Below are positions 35,018-44,450 of a stretch of DNA of 64,000 bases, piece by piece. Where the stretch lies: the NCBI RefSeq assembly GCF_013365535.1, contig NZ_CP053590.1:4516501-4580500 (forward strand). The letters are read 5' to 3'. The position numbers and the translations under genes were made by a program. The notes under the pieces were generated by a model. It saw only the letters and a list, made by a program, of their open reading frames with translations, made no database searches and was not told where the DNA came from. Source of the DNA: Aquimarina sp. TRL1. GTDB taxonomy: Bacteria > Bacteroidota > Bacteroidia > Flavobacteriales > Flavobacteriaceae. Numbering within the stretch: position 1 is the first letter of the stretch; every line of letters begins with the position of its first letter.

Positions 35018-36958
35018 ATGAAAACTACCAAAACCTATTCCCTGATTCTATGTTGCTGTTTTTTCTTTCTTGCGTGCAGCAGCGACAATGAAGTCATAGA
35101 AGATCCTGTTGTTGTTCCCCCTCCAGGTGTCGAAGAACCTATCTCTGATGCTCCATGTAAGTTTAACTTAAATGGAGACCTACCTGTTAATGGAGTGATG
35201 GTTATTGATTGTATTTTAGACCTAGACGGAAAAACAATTGAACTTCCTGAGAATTTTAAATTTGATTTTGATGGAGGTATTATTACTAACGGAACCTTAA
35301 AATTTAACGGCGGTTATATTGACGGAAGACTTCTAAATTCTAAATTGAAAATAGAAGGCTCTACCAAACTAAAAAATCCAGCTTATCAATTTCTTCCTTC
35401 GAGATGGGAGATTGTGCAAGGAAAAACTACTCAAGAAAACGCACTGAGAAATAAAAAAATCCTGGAAGATAATTTTGAAATGGCACAGGCACTTAAAGCT
35501 GAAAGTTTTTCTATAGGTGCTATGGATGCCTATTTTTATATTGCGGAGGAGTATGTAGAAGGAAATTATTATCCGACTTTGGAAGCAATTAATGTGCCTT
35601 CCAACTTTACTTTGATTATGAGTAATGATACGCATATACGTACTTTTCCTAATAGCAGTTCTAAATACAGTTTATTAGCAGTACACGATGCTGAGAATAT
35701 TACTATTAAAGGAGGAAATCTATACGGAGATAGAGATGAACATAATTATGCCGGTGGAGGAACTCATGAATGGGGACATGTACTGGCATTGAGATCTGCT
35801 GTTAATGTTGTTATTGATGGAGTACGCGCTGTAAATGGTGCGGGAGATGGAATCGATATTAATAGTATCGGTTTTACCCACACACCAGAAGGTTACAAAC
35901 CTTCTAATAATATTATTATTAAAAACTGTATTCTCGATAGTAACAGAAGAAACAACCTAACCGTCAGTGATGGTAGGGATATCAGAATTGAAAACAATCA
36001 ATTTCTAAATGCCAGTATTAATACAGCACATTCTACAGGAATAGCTCCCGGATTTGGAATTGATATTGAAGCAGAACGGGAAAGAGGAGATGATGGAGAA
36101 CTAATTTATGATGAAATGGCTAGAGACATCCAGATTGTCAATAACATAGAAAGAGGAGGAAGAAAAGGAGCGTTTCTTGTTTTTATCGGATACGATATTC
36201 TTATTGAAGGAAACCAAACTGAAAATTCGATAGGGTATTCTTTTGGAAATGGAATAAAAATCAGAAAAAATAAAATTACAGCTGTTGGGTCTGATAAAAC
36301 TGAAGGGACAGCAATTCTTGCAGGAAGAACTGCCAATAGTGAGACAATCTATAATAACGATATCTCTGAGAATGAAATTATCGGATATAATGTAGGTATT
36401 AATGTCAAAAACAGAGATACCAAAGTATATAAAAATGTAATTACTGATTTTACTACGGCTATCTTCCCTAGTCAACTAGAAAATTCTGAGATCTATTCTA
36501 ATACACTAAACAGTTCCAGAAAGGACAGTCGAGGGATATTTGTTTTTATGACGAGTGTAAATAATATTACACTTAGGGACAATGATATTACCGTTACGTC
36601 CAATCCTATAAAATTTGCCAGTGTCAATCTTGAGCCAGAAGCACAGAACTGGAAAGTAACAGTGACTAAAAACACTACCCGATCTCCTGTTCATAACCTT
36701 ATCACTATGTCGCACAATATCGATGTGATTGATAATCACTTCTTTCAGAGTTTTGAAATATACGACTCTAAGAGTATTGAATTATCCAAGAATAGAATCG
36801 ATACTAACAGAGATGGAATTCATTTAAAAAACACCAATCTCAGTATAGGCATCAAGGACAATCATATCAATGTAGATCCTACTAAAGAATGTATTATCGT
36901 ACAATCAACGACTAATGATGGAGAAGTACTTATCTCTAACAATACCTGCGTACAATAA
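35018..36958 (+). CDS. Right-handed parallel beta-helix lipoprotein
   Basis: A 646-residue lipoprotein: the signal peptide ends in the lipobox FFLAC with Cys20, followed by a short acidic, Pro-rich linker (about 24-45). From about residue 170 the chain consists of beta-helix coils with recurrent NITIKGGNLYG, NIIIKNCILDSN, DIRIENNQFLN, DILIEGNQTENS and NITLRDNDITV motifs, the pattern of pectate-lyase-like PbH1 repeats seen in polysaccharide lyases, epimerases and some surface binding proteins. No catalytic residues could be assigned. Encoded between two polysaccharide units and divergent from the GT4 unit, it may bind, epimerise or cleave the exported polymer at the outer membrane. A terminator follows. 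Confidence 0.88.
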   Translation: MKTTKTYSLILCCCFFFLACSSDNEVIEDPVVVPPPGVEEPISDAPCKFNLNGDLPVNGVMVIDCILDLDGKTIELPENFKFDFDGGIITNGTLKFNGGYIDGRLLNSKLKIEGSTKLKNPAYQFLPSRWEIVQGKTTQENALRNKKILEDNFEMAQALKAESFSIGAMDAYFYIAEEYVEGNYYPTLEAINVPSNFTLIMSNDTHIRTFPNSSSKYSLLAVHDAENITIKGGNLYGDRDEHNYAGGGTHEWGHVLALRSAVNVVIDGVRAVNGAGDGIDINSIGFTHTPEGYKPSNNIIIKNCILDSNRRNNLTVSDGRDIRIENNQFLNASINTAHSTGIAPGFGIDIEAERERGDDGELIYDEMARDIQIVNNIERGGRKGAFLVFIGYDILIEGNQTENSIGYSFGNGIKIRKNKITAVGSDKTEGTAILAGRTANSETIYNNDISENEIIGYNVGINVKNRDTKVYKNVITDFTTAIFPSQLENSEIYSNTLNSSRKDSRGIFVFMTSVNNITLRDNDITVTSNPIKFASVNLEPEAQNWKVTVTKNTTRSPVHNLITMSHNIDVIDNHFFQSFEIYDSKSIELSKNRIDTNRDGIHLKNTNLSIGIKDNHINVDPTKECIIVQSTTNDGEVLISNNTCVQ

Positions 36959-37026
36959 TCGGACCCCTCTATATAACAAGCTTCAATTTATGTTAGTACA
37001 TTGAAGACTTAAAAAATTATTAAACT

Positions 37027-37055
37027 AAAAAGCCCTCGAAACGAGGGCTTTTTTT
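37027..37055. terminator. Bidirectional terminator between convergent genes
   Basis: AAAAAGCCCTCG pairs with CGAGGGCTTTTT around an AAA loop, with T tracts on both strands. It lies 68 bases after the beta-helix gene and touches the stop codon of the convergent asnB, so it probably ends both units. Confidence 0.93.
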
Positions 37056-38952
37056 AATGATTCATGTATATGTTTTTATACCATTTCTGAAAACAGAAAA
37101 AAGTCCATACCTTAAAGGTATTATCCCTTCCGTTTATATGATCTTTTACCAATTTAGTTATTTTATCTTCCTTGAAGATATGCTGCTCTTTAAGAAAAGA
37201 AGGAGCTATAAAGCTCTCTAACTCTTTCTTTAATGACGAGCGTAACCAATCTCCGACAGGAACTCCAAAACCTGCTTTTGATTTATCTAAAAAACCATCT
37301 GGAAACTGATCTTTAAACGCTTCTTTGAGAATAAATTTTTTATCCCACCCTTTCATTAAATATTCTGCAGGCAAAGAATTCGTATACTTCCATATTTTTT
37401 TGTTTAAAAATGGAGCTCTACATTCCAAAGAAGTCAACATACTGGTTCTATCCACCTTGACCAGCATATCCCCCTCTAAACTCATATGTTTATCTATGGT
37501 ACGATATTCAGTAAGGTTTTTTGGAGAAGATATTCCTGTGGCATTCTTATAATAATCAAACACACTATTTTCTAAATACTCTGGAGATAGATATTCTGAT
37601 AGACTATCTGATGCATATCCTAACGAAATAATGTCCCAATAATAATTATCTGTATAGTCTATCGCATTCAACAACCTCTTTATTTTAAATCGTTTTCCTC
37701 TTTTATCATCTTTAGTCTTAAACAGGGATTCTGATGTGTTTAGAAGCAATTTATGCGCAGCTTGTGGTACCAACTTTGTATATCGTTGATTTATACTTCC
37801 CATATAATACTTGTTATACCCTCCAAATACTTCATCTCCTCCATCCCCTGTTAATGCTACTTTTACATGTTCACTTGTTTTATTAGCCACGAGATAACTC
37901 GGCAGAGAGGAAGAATCAGAAAATGGTTCATCAAAATTCAAAAGAATTTCACTAACATTATTCTCCAGGTCTTTTTCATTAATAATAAACTCATGATGAT
38001 CACTATTGATCATTTTGGCAACAACTCTGGACTTATCAGTTTCGTCGTATGATTTCTTTTCAAAACCAATAGAAAAAGTGTTGATTTTTTTTGAGCTGAT
38101 CTGCGATAAACACAAGGAAACAATCGAAGAGTCAACTCCTCCGGATAAAAATGTCCCCAAAGATACATCTGATACTGATCGGCTTTCTACACTCTCTTCT
38201 ACTAATTTTTTGACTTCTTCTCTTGCATTTTCGAAAGAGACAGACGAAGTAGTTGCCGGTGTATCTTTTTCGATTTCTTCTATTTCAAACTCATTTTTGG
38301 TCAGGTCATATACCAAATAATGATTAGGTTTTAACTTATATACACCTTCGTATATTGTATAAGGTGATGGAATGTAGGTAAGTCTAAAAAATAAATTAAG
38401 CCCTTGCTTATTAATGGGAGGTATGGTCGGTAGTGTAGAAATAATTGATTTTAATTCCGAAGCCCAGATAAATTTATTCTGTTGCTGCGTATAATACATG
38501 GGTTTTTCTCCAAAATAATCTCTTCCGATAAAAACTTTATGAATGCTTTTGTCATAAATACTAAAACCAAACATTCCATCAAGTTTTTTGAATCCTGCCA
38601 CCCCTTCTGTTTCATACAACTTTAAGATTACTTCTGTATCTCCTTTAGTGGTAAAATGAACTCCATTTGATTCCAGCTCTTTTCTAAGCGTTCTATAGTT
38701 ATAGATTTCTCCGTTAAAAACAATACAAATCTGCTTATCCTCTGAAAATATCGGTTGATTCCCTGTATCTAAATCAATAATCGACAACCTTCTCATTCCC
38801 ATAGCAATTGCGTAGGAATCATTCGAATCATGAAAAACTCCATCACTATCCGGTCCTCTGTGAATAATACAATCATTCATCAATGAAATATCTCTTTTCA
38901 GTTCTAAATCATCTTTTGAAGAAAAATTGATAAAGCCGTTTATACCACACAT
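37054..38952 (-). CDS. asnB: Asparagine synthase (glutamine-hydrolysing)-like amidotransferase
   Basis: A 632-residue class II glutamine amidotransferase: Cys2 nucleophile in MCGINGF, RGPDSDG, NGEIYNYRTLR in the glutaminase domain, and the synthetase PP-loop SGGVDSS at 270-276 with LTGDGGDEVFGGYNKYY. Size and motifs match AsnB proteins of polysaccharide loci, such as WbpS, believed to amidate a uronic acid rather than aspartate. The unit begins with TviC- and TviB-like genes that can make UDP-GalNAcA, so a GalNAcA-amide product is plausible; the true substrate is inferred. Last gene of the 49609-37054 unit. Confidence 0.93.
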   Translation of the reverse strand: MCGINGFINFSSKDDLELKRDISLMNDCIIHRGPDSDGVFHDSNDSYAIAMGMRRLSIIDLDTGNQPIFSEDKQICIVFNGEIYNYRTLRKELESNGVHFTTKGDTEVILKLYETEGVAGFKKLDGMFGFSIYDKSIHKVFIGRDYFGEKPMYYTQQQNKFIWASELKSIISTLPTIPPINKQGLNLFFRLTYIPSPYTIYEGVYKLKPNHYLVYDLTKNEFEIEEIEKDTPATTSSVSFENAREEVKKLVEESVESRSVSDVSLGTFLSGGVDSSIVSLCLSQISSKKINTFSIGFEKKSYDETDKSRVVAKMINSDHHEFIINEKDLENNVSEILLNFDEPFSDSSSLPSYLVANKTSEHVKVALTGDGGDEVFGGYNKYYMGSINQRYTKLVPQAAHKLLLNTSESLFKTKDDKRGKRFKIKRLLNAIDYTDNYYWDIISLGYASDSLSEYLSPEYLENSVFDYYKNATGISSPKNLTEYRTIDKHMSLEGDMLVKVDRTSMLTSLECRAPFLNKKIWKYTNSLPAEYLMKGWDKKFILKEAFKDQFPDGFLDKSKAGFGVPVGDWLRSSLKKELESFIAPSFLKEQHIFKEDKITKLVKDHINGRDNTFKVWTFFCFQKWYKNIYMNH

Positions 38953-38981
38953 ATAGTTAAATTTCTTAATTTGGTTTATTA

Positions 38982-39995
38982 CTACTTTCCTAACATCTTC
39001 TTGAGCATTGATGCTTGTTTAAAAAAGAAGAGGTTATACCCAAGTAAATATTTTCTAAATAAATTTTTATTTCTATCAGTTACCTTATGATTTATATACA
39101 AGAGGTTTTCTTTTTCTAATCGTTGTTTAACTGATGTAACTTCTTTAAAAGGGAAATTATACTTAAACATCTGAAAGAACAGATCAATATTGGTCATTGT
39201 CATTCTCTCATCAAAAAAAGCAGTATTCTCCTTATTTTTTATTTCATTTTTTTCTCTAAAGTTTTTGATATTTTGCAATATCAATATAAGATCCTCTACA
39301 TATTTTCTTTTCTTATTAATATCGGTAGATCTCGTTATAGAGCCTGCTGTCTGTAGGAATTTTGCAACAATCGTATCAATAGCCATGCATCGTTCTGCAA
39401 AATACAAGGCACGTGTATTGAATTCAAAATCTTCTCCATAGATTTTCTCTAAAAAAACCAGTTTATTGTCTACAAGAAAACTTCTGCGATACAATTTATT
39501 ACAGGCAGAGTTCATATATTTCATATCACGGTAATACAGAACTCCAGATTTTACTTCTCCTCCTCCATCATAAGCTACTTCATAAATCACATTTCCCTGT
39601 TCATCAATTCCTTGTGCTCCATACTCTAGAATATCTAATTGATTTGCTGTAGCTATATTTATTAAAGAAGGAATCACTCCATCTATGTAAATATCATCCG
39701 CATCAAGAAAAAGCAAATAGGTCCCGATAGCATGTTCTATTCCAGTATTCCTAGCTCCTCCCAAACCTTTATTTTCCTGAGAAATCACTTTAATTACCGA
39801 GTATCGGGACGATAGCTGTTTTGCCTTTTGCTCACAATTATCAGGAGAACCATCATTGATCATCAAAATTTCATAATCCGCTTCATCTAAGCCTTGTCGC
39901 TGTACAGAAGCTACGCAGGTTTCTAAATATTGTGCTACATTATACATCGGAATGATAATGCTTAATTTTTTCGAATCAATAATATCTTTAACCAT
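38982..39995 (-). CDS. Glycosyltransferase family 2
   Basis: A 337-residue GT-A glycosyltransferase. The catalytic half (about 10-125) starts LSIIIPMYNVAQYLETCVASV and shows the ILMINDGSPDNCEQ and ENKGLGGARNTGIEHA motifs and the metal-binding LFLDADD (DxD-type) near residue 96. The C-terminal half is variable and carries basic amphipathic segments for membrane association. The start overlaps the polymerase gene by 8 bases, so both are co-translated. Linkage and sugar cannot be inferred. Confidence 0.95.
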   Translation of the reverse strand: MVKDIIDSKKLSIIIPMYNVAQYLETCVASVQRQGLDEADYEILMINDGSPDNCEQKAKQLSSRYSVIKVISQENKGLGGARNTGIEHAIGTYLLFLDADDIYIDGVIPSLINIATANQLDILEYGAQGIDEQGNVIYEVAYDGGGEVKSGVLYYRDMKYMNSACNKLYRRSFLVDNKLVFLEKIYGEDFEFNTRALYFAERCMAIDTIVAKFLQTAGSITRSTDINKKRKYVEDLILILQNIKNFREKNEIKNKENTAFFDERMTMTNIDLFFQMFKYNFPFKEVTSVKQRLEKENLLYINHKVTDRNKNLFRKYLLGYNLFFFKQASMLKKMLGK

Positions 39996-41082
39996 AATAT
40001 ATTGTAAACATTAAATAAGTAAAACCGAAATAGGCTACAGTTACCAAAGCGATGTTTAACTGTTGATTTTTAAAAAACTGTTTTTTTAAGAAAGGATAAA
40101 TAATGATTAATGACATTAAAAACCAGGATAGATACGCAAATCGATTGGAGAAATTCGCGGTAATCACCAGTACCCAAAATGTATTGGCTATTAAATAGGT
40201 GTTAAATAATTGATTGTATATCTTATCTTCAAACTTTCTTTTAAATATAAAATACCATCCTGCCAACACCGGAAAACTACTATAAAACAAGAAATCAAAT
40301 CGGAATCCCGAACTTTTTATAGACTCATCCAGTTCACTCGTCAGATATCCTGATAAACGATCATCTCCAAATCCAATACTTGTAAACAATCCTACCCAAA
40401 AACTTCCTGTAGCTATCGAAATAGGAGTTGCCAAAAGCCAGGCGTATAAAAAGTGTTTCGGGTTATTATAAAACACGGTGATCAGAAATGCAGAAACCGG
40501 CAGTACCAAGGATTTATGAAACAATGTAGACATAAATAACAATGTATACATTATGATTTTTTTATTGTAAAAAGAAACTGCTAAGAGGAATATAGAGGTA
40601 GCCAAACCATTTCTAATTCCATTGGTACCATATGTCCAAAAAGAAAAAGCAATGATAAACATAAAGAAAGAATAGAACCAATATTCTTTAAAGTACTTTT
40701 TGGACACGATATACATCGGAATAATATAAATGATAGCACAGATAAAAAAGAACGTATTAACATCGACTACTAATGCACACAATCTCATAAAATTATGAAA
40801 GAAAACATCTTCTGTAACATAGACACTACCTCCATTTGCATAATGGTCAAAATGCAAGGCATAGGTACTCATATCGATAAAATACTTCCCACTTACTGGT
40901 CTATATCCTATATAAACCGTCAATAACAGAAGTGTAATAATACCGATTCCTTTTAAGAAAAAAATATTTTTAATATCATTTATCTGTAGTACAACACTAT
41001 GAAGCAAGATAAATAGTACTGTAATCATACAATAGTATAAATACACTTCATAATAATACTCTAATGGGATAAAATCAATCAT
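39988..41082 (-). CDS. EpsG-like polysaccharide polymerase (Wzy role)
   Basis: A 364-residue polytopic membrane protein with about ten to eleven hydrophobic segments. It shows EpsG-family features: YIGYRPVSGKYFIDMSTYALHF at the end of the second membrane segment, IIAFSFWTYGTNGIRNGLATSIFLLA, a LFHKSLVLPVSAFLI helix, and a final aromatic segment. EpsG proteins are thought to polymerise lipid-linked repeat units in the periplasm. As the only polymerase candidate in the window and next to Wzx and GT genes, it is probably the Wzy of the locus. Confidence 0.85.
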   Translation of the reverse strand: MIDFIPLEYYYEVYLYYCMITVLFILLHSVVLQINDIKNIFFLKGIGIITLLLLTVYIGYRPVSGKYFIDMSTYALHFDHYANGGSVYVTEDVFFHNFMRLCALVVDVNTFFFICAIIYIIPMYIVSKKYFKEYWFYSFFMFIIAFSFWTYGTNGIRNGLATSIFLLAVSFYNKKIIMYTLLFMSTLFHKSLVLPVSAFLITVFYNNPKHFLYAWLLATPISIATGSFWVGLFTSIGFGDDRLSGYLTSELDESIKSSGFRFDFLFYSSFPVLAGWYFIFKRKFEDKIYNQLFNTYLIANTFWVLVITANFSNRFAYLSWFLMSLIIIYPFLKKQFFKNQQLNIALVTVAYFGFTYLMFTIYYG

Positions 41083-41104
41083 GTAATTTCTTTCTCAAAA
41101 TAGA

Positions 41105-42316
41105 TTAAACGGCTTTGGTATCTAAATAATTGCTTATCGTATGAGATACTTCGAAAAGTTCCAGATGTTTTTTAAGTCTATCAGCATCTTTATAGAATTG
41201 ATCCGTTTCAAAAACAGTGTTTAATGCTTCTGAAAACTGCACTTCTTCTGTTATGAAATCTTTCGTCATATCAGGAAAACTCAACGAACCTTTGAAAAAA
41301 GTTGGCGTAATAATTCCATAAGCAGTCATAAGATTATGATTGATTTCCCCATCTGTTTTACCTACATCCATAATTTCCAGCAGTCCTTTAGTACAATTCG
41401 ACGTCACAACCGGTGTCCCCAATGCCAACGCTTCTATGATGACATTAGGCGTTCCTTCATAGTACGAAGATAATGCTAACAACTTTGCTGCTTTGATAAA
41501 CTTAAAAGGGTTGTTATGTCTTCCTAAAAAAAGAATACTGTCCTCAATTCCCAAAGTCGTAATTAGCTCCTGAATATACTCCTGACACTCTCCTGCTCCA
41601 TCGCCCAAAAACACCAATTTAGTCTGAGGAAATTTTTCCAGATGTAACTTAAAAGCTTTAATAAGATGCCATGGTGCTTTAACCAGTGAAATTCTCCCTA
41701 CAAAAACAATAAAACGTTCCTTTACCTCTTCTGATATTTCATCAATGGGCTCTTTCCCCATGCTTCGAATTTTATCAATATTGTGAGGATTGTAAATAAC
41801 TGATAAGTTATGCTTAAATCGATATCCGCAATTTTCGATCAGATCATCTTTTACTGCCTGACTGATACATACACATTTATCCAGGTACTTATAAGAGGTT
41901 TTATAAGCAACCTTACTAATCGTATTCCACAAGTTTTTACTGATTAATTCCTTGCTTTTATAGGAGTGAATACTTCCAATTTTATAGTTTTTAGTAAAGG
42001 TCAGGCTATTAAAAACATTGGACATATCCCCAAAGGAAATACTATGAGTAATTTGGTGATTTTTAATTATTTTTCGAATTGCAAAAGGGCATTTTAAATA
42101 AAAAAGCATTCGGTTTTTAGCTGACATCTCAGAAAAATCCTTATCAGACAGAAACAGCTCATCTTCATTAAAATTAATAATATCATTCTCCAATCGTATT
42201 ATTTTCAGACCTTTTACATAGATATCATGTGCTTTAAAATAATTATAGAAATACAGTGCCAAGCGTTCCATTCCTCCCACACTACCATATGGCATTATCA
42301 ATAAAACCTTTTTCAT
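41105..42316 (-). CDS. Glycosyltransferase family 4
   Basis: A 403-residue GT-B enzyme. It starts with LLIMPYGSVGGMERLALYFYNYF; the donor domain has RFIVFVGRISLVKAPWHLIKAF, LVFLGDGAGECQEYI and the EX7E motif SSYYEGTPNVIIEALALGTPVV. The start shares one base with the stop of the preceding GT4 gene (TAATG), indicating tight coupling. It and its neighbour are similar in fold but diverged in sequence. Donor and linkage unknown. Confidence 0.94.
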   Translation of the reverse strand: MKKVLLIMPYGSVGGMERLALYFYNYFKAHDIYVKGLKIIRLENDIINFNEDELFLSDKDFSEMSAKNRMLFYLKCPFAIRKIIKNHQITHSISFGDMSNVFNSLTFTKNYKIGSIHSYKSKELISKNLWNTISKVAYKTSYKYLDKCVCISQAVKDDLIENCGYRFKHNLSVIYNPHNIDKIRSMGKEPIDEISEEVKERFIVFVGRISLVKAPWHLIKAFKLHLEKFPQTKLVFLGDGAGECQEYIQELITTLGIEDSILFLGRHNNPFKFIKAAKLLALSSYYEGTPNVIIEALALGTPVVTSNCTKGLLEIMDVGKTDGEINHNLMTAYGIITPTFFKGSLSFPDMTKDFITEEVQFSEALNTVFETDQFYKDADRLKKHLELFEVSHTISNYLDTKAV

Positions 42317-43419
42317 TATTTTTTGATTAATGTGTTAAATAGATGATCCCAAATTGGCATTACATGTGCTACTTCATATCGCTTTACATGTTGCAAAGCC
42401 TTCTCTCCCATTTGCAATCTTTGTGTTTTATTCTTCATTAAACCCGAAAGAGTTTCTGCAAAGGTTTCAATGGCTCCATTTTCAATTAAAAACCCATCCT
42501 CGCCATGTGTAATAATATCAGTCGGTCCACATGGGCAATCAAAAGCAACACACGGTACTCCTACTGACATTGCCTCTATTAACACCATTCCAAAACCTTC
42601 GGATCTGGAAGTCATAACATAGATTGATGCTTCTTCGTATTTTTGTTTTATATCTCTAACCGGATTAAAAAAACGTACACTTTCTCCCAGTTCCATAGAA
42701 GCTGCCATACTGCTATACGTTTTGGCTTCATCCATTTTTCCATATATCTCCAGGGACCAATCCGGAAAATCAGTATGTATTGTCTCCCAGATCTTCAGCA
42801 AACGATCAATTCCTTTCTGAAATACATGACTTCCTACAAAAATGAGTTTATTTTGTGCATTGGGATTTAGCTCTTTATTAACCTCAAATGATAATGGATT
42901 TGGAATCACATGAATATTTTCATTCGTCCATTCAGTGAGGTTATAATTAGTGAGTACTATAAACGCATCATATGAACGTGCACCTATATCCATCAAACTG
43001 CTCATGATAGCATACTTACATCTCGTAAGTAGTCCGGGATGATCTACATTTTTAAAAATGTTTTTAGAAGCATGACGCTCATACAGTATTGGGATTTTCT
43101 TTTTCAGAATTTTAGGAACAAAGAAACCTTTTAACCCATCATCACAAACAGAAATAACATCCGGTGACACTAGATCTACTACTTCATTTATTTGACGTTT
43201 ATATTGCTTAAAATAAGCAACAGGATTACCCGATACATTCAAATCATGAAAAACTATTTGATCCGAAAAATCATAAAAAAGTTTTTCCTTGCCCTGATTC
43301 AGGGTAATCATATGAATTTCATAATCATAATGCTGAATCAGGTAATTGGCTTTTATAGCCAATACCCTTTCCAATCCTCCTGAACCACAAACCTGATTTG
43401 TAATGTATAATAGTTTCAT
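42316..43419 (-). CDS. Glycosyltransferase family 4
   Basis: A 367-residue GT-B enzyme with the GT4 pattern: LLYITNQVCGSGGLERVLA at the N terminus, KLIFVGSHVFQKGIDRLLKIW opening the donor domain and MTSRSEGFGMVLIEAMSVGVP (intact EX7E), followed by DCPCGPTDII, a phrase typical of amylovoran/AmsD- and WaaB-like galactosyl or hexosaminyl transferases. It lies 3 bases after the pyruvyltransferase gene and overlaps the next GT4 gene by one base. Confidence 0.94.
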   Translation of the reverse strand: MKLLYITNQVCGSGGLERVLAIKANYLIQHYDYEIHMITLNQGKEKLFYDFSDQIVFHDLNVSGNPVAYFKQYKRQINEVVDLVSPDVISVCDDGLKGFFVPKILKKKIPILYERHASKNIFKNVDHPGLLTRCKYAIMSSLMDIGARSYDAFIVLTNYNLTEWTNENIHVIPNPLSFEVNKELNPNAQNKLIFVGSHVFQKGIDRLLKIWETIHTDFPDWSLEIYGKMDEAKTYSSMAASMELGESVRFFNPVRDIKQKYEEASIYVMTSRSEGFGMVLIEAMSVGVPCVAFDCPCGPTDIITHGEDGFLIENGAIETFAETLSGLMKNKTQRLQMGEKALQHVKRYEVAHVMPIWDHLFNTLIKK

Positions 43420-43422
43420 AAA

Positions 43423-44403
43423 TTAGATTGATACTGCATTACCGATGAAGGTCTTACATTTTTCCTTCAAAGGTTCTGCTAATTTATGATGTAATCCCAG
43501 GTTGGTTACTTTTGTATCTTTTGTAATTTGTCCTTCCAGACCAAAATTAGAGGTAAAACTTCCATCATCTTTTACGTCTACTCGGTTAAACAATTCTAAA
43601 ATCCCATCAAATCTACAGGTATCTACGAAGGTATTAAACCCATTCACAAAAATTACAGGAGTTCCCATTGCCAGACACGGTAATGCACAGTGTATTCTGG
43701 ATGTCACCACAAATTTTGCCTTAGCATATTTTTTCAGGCATTCTTCTGCATATGCAAATTTTTCTTCTTCGGTTTGTTTTCCGGATGGAAGAACCTGAGT
43801 TACATAATGGGCACTTTCTAACAATTCCTGATCGACTATTTTTTTCAGGTGATTTTGGATTTTACTCAGCTTAAAAGCATCTCCATTCAATACTCCTTTT
43901 ACAAAATGCTTAGATGTCAAAAATAACTTTTCAGAAGTTGGATAGTTATAAAAAGGATCTACTATATAGATATCATCTCCTCTCTCAGCATCATCCACTT
44001 TGTAATTATCCAATGTTAATGTTAAACACCCTGTAAAATACGCATCAATCCCTTTTTCTTTTAGAATCTGAACTGTAAACTTATCTCTACACCCAATAGG
44101 TTCATGTTTTTTCAGGTATGCGATTCCTTTTTCTGTTAGCATGTATGGTGCCGCTGTAGAATTCATATGAAAAGAAACCAATAATGGATCAATTTTATCC
44201 GTTGGCACCCAGTGATGAATGTTATGCGTAAACCAACCGTTCATAATCAACTTAATGGTTTCATCATTATATTCACCTAATTTCTCTCTGTTCATAAAAG
44301 TATCTACATTTGGCAAGAATTGTCTTGCTGCCAAACTTTGGACATAATCACCTACATTATATGTTTTTGGTCCTTCCGGATACGTTAAAAGCCCGTATTT
44401 CAT
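43423..44403 (-). CDS. Polysaccharide pyruvyl transferase family protein
   Basis: A 326-residue protein of the PssM/CsaB family, which transfers pyruvate from phosphoenolpyruvate to sugars as a ketal. Visible motifs: GLLTYPEGPKTYNVGDYVQSLAARQFL at the N terminus, GCRDKFTVQILKEKGIDAYFTGCLTLTL in the middle and FVVTSRIHCALPCLAMGTPVIFVNG (the conserved RxHxxxP/GTP stretch) near the C terminus. A pyruvate ketal would give the polysaccharide negative charge. Some family members have other substrates, so the exact reaction is inferred. Confidence 0.9.
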   Translation of the reverse strand: MKYGLLTYPEGPKTYNVGDYVQSLAARQFLPNVDTFMNREKLGEYNDETIKLIMNGWFTHNIHHWVPTDKIDPLLVSFHMNSTAAPYMLTEKGIAYLKKHEPIGCRDKFTVQILKEKGIDAYFTGCLTLTLDNYKVDDAERGDDIYIVDPFYNYPTSEKLFLTSKHFVKGVLNGDAFKLSKIQNHLKKIVDQELLESAHYVTQVLPSGKQTEEEKFAYAEECLKKYAKAKFVVTSRIHCALPCLAMGTPVIFVNGFNTFVDTCRFDGILELFNRVDVKDDGSFTSNFGLEGQITKDTKVTNLGLHHKLAEPLKEKCKTFIGNAVSI

Positions 44404-44450
44404 CTTTGTAATAATTTCAGAGTATTAATTTTTATTTTTATTGTGTATAA

